A DNA stretch of 64,000 bases. Source: Streptococcus sanguinis. GTDB taxonomy: Bacteria > Bacillota > Bacilli > Lactobacillales > Streptococcaceae. Numbering within the stretch: position 1 is the first letter of the stretch; the number at the start of each line of letters is the position of its first letter. The notes under the pieces are model-generated. The model did not search any database. It had not been told where the DNA came from and worked only from the letters and a program-made list of their open reading frames with translations. Location of the stretch: positions 625,106-689,105 of the forward strand of contig NZ_CDMW01000001.1 of NCBI RefSeq assembly GCF_001078705.1. The letters run 5' to 3'. The position numbers were made by a program, and so were the translations under genes. Below, in pieces: positions 63,528-64,000 of the stretch.

Positions 63528-64000
63528 ATGTTTTTTAAACGTCAAAAAGGTAAGTACCACGAAGTAGAGCGTGTGACTCGTTTTAAGCTGATTAAATCGG
63601 GTAAGCATTGGCTACGTGCTGCGACATCACAGTTCGGCCTTTTTAGATCAATGAGAGGGGGAGGCCTTTCAACGATCGAGCTTAAGGTAACCGAGCAACC
63701 AGTTACCGATAAGAAGAGCGGCATAGACTTTTTGAGGGGCATTGTCGCCACGGGGGCCGTCCTGGGCGGTGCTCTTGTGACCAACACAACCGTCCATGCG
63801 GAAGAAGAACAGGCTCTGGAAAAAGTCATTGACACGACAGACGTTTTAGCGACACGTGGTGAAACAGTTTTAGGAGAAGAAAGCAGTGCTGCTGAAGCAG
63901 CAACAGCGACGGCGACGTCTCATACTGAGTCAGAGTCTGTATCTGATACATCCTCAGCCAGTGCCAGTGCTTCTGTCAGTGCATCTATCTCTGCCAGCAT
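63528..64000 (+). CDS. srpA: Serine-rich-repeat adhesin, 5' end
   Basis: 157 codons are visible; the gene runs out of the window. The long signal peptide (residues 1-91) holds the accessory-Sec pattern KxYxxGKxW-type segment FKLIKSGKHWLRA (19-31), a Gly-rich hydrophobic core (GIVATGAVLGGALVT) and cleavage after TVHA. A short region then gives way to Ser/Ala/Thr repeats (SASASASVSASIS). Known for SrpA/GspB/Hsa: heavily glycosylated, exported by SecA2/SecY2, wall-anchored, binding sialoglycans on platelets. AAGGGAGA precedes the ATG. The symbol is inferred from the S. sanguinis-like context. Confidence 0.9.
   Translation, partial: MFFKRQKGKYHEVERVTRFKLIKSGKHWLRAATSQFGLFRSMRGGGLSTIELKVTEQPVTDKKSGIDFLRGIVATGAVLGGALVTNTTVHAEEEQALEKVIDTTDVLATRGETVLGEESSAAEAATATATSHTESESVSDTSSASASASVSASISAS

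Overview
The window reads as a chromosomal segment of an oral streptococcus of the sanguinis group, most likely Streptococcus sanguinis or a very close relative. The basis is the combination of a class Ib ribonucleotide reductase operon with a tiny gene between nrdE and nrdF, a complete glycogen operon (glgBCDAP), an F-type ATPase operon in streptococcal order (c-a-b-delta-alpha-gamma-beta-epsilon), an epuA-endA pair, TTG/GTG starts with strong Shine-Dalgarno sites, and at the right edge the start of a serine-rich-repeat adhesin with the unusual long signal peptide of the SrpA/GspB type. Species assignment is inference from gene content. No IS element, prophage, CRISPR array or rRNA was seen.

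Layout. 1-2.8 kb: the 3' part of a secreted CHAP/SH3/Bsp-repeat protein, a lipoprotein and a small unknown gene. 2.8-6.6 kb (minus): nrdH-nrdE-nrdK-nrdF, with a strong promoter and two NrdR-type boxes 42 bp apart. 7.0-10.7 kb: ptsH-ptsI and gapN. 11.0-19.3 kb: glgB-glgC-glgD-glgA-glgP behind a catabolite-responsive site that overlaps the start of transcription. 19.4-21.0 kb: a PAP2 phosphatase and manA. 21.2-27.6 kb: atpEBFHAGDC. 27.7-31.7 kb: a DUF1146 gene, murA, epuA, endA, a membrane-anchored matrixin-like protease and a membrane protein. 31.8-36.5 kb: an ABC-F protein, a DUF6483 gene, an Rgg regulator, an MFS transporter and a LapA-like protein.

36.5-38.6 kb (minus): gatD and murT (lipid II amidation). 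38.9-41.9 kb: cdaA-cdaR-glmM. 42.1-43.8 kb: an LPXTG surface protein with an isopeptide pilin-type domain. 43.9-45.5 kb: a DUF4044 mini-protein, obgE and a 53-residue protein. 45.6-47.2 kb (minus): a nucleoside hydrolase followed by an ECF S-component, preceded by a leader with an attenuator-like hairpin. 47.5-50.7 kb: ridA, rapZ-yvcK-whiA. 50.7-53.1 kb (minus): ferredoxin/flavodoxin-NADP reductase type 2 and an RclA/Har-like flavoprotein disulfide reductase. 53.3-57.4 kb: DUF1304, a BlaI/CopY-type repressor, a BlaR1-like M56 protease and a VTC-domain/DUF4956 pair. 57.5-62.2 kb: rpsU, mscL (minus), dnaG-rpoD, a MIP18-family gene and tmRNA. 62.3-64 kb: a DUF695-RraB protein, tRNA-Ser(GGA) and the 5' end of the adhesin gene.

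The most interesting unit is at 53.7-57.4 kb. The repressor gene and the VTC/DUF4956 operon have near-identical promoters, each with a TACANNTGTA-type site overlapping the -10, and the VTC leader holds two further perfect copies. This predicts a two-component-like circuit (membrane protease sensor plus cleavable repressor) that controls itself and a VTC/DUF4956 membrane system of unknown function. Other things worth testing are three genes that look leaderless, a dyad that hides the ribosome binding site of the MFS gene, the hairpin inside the hidden nrdK gene, the leader of the nucleoside hydrolase/ECF operon, and two matched palindromes upstream of glgB.
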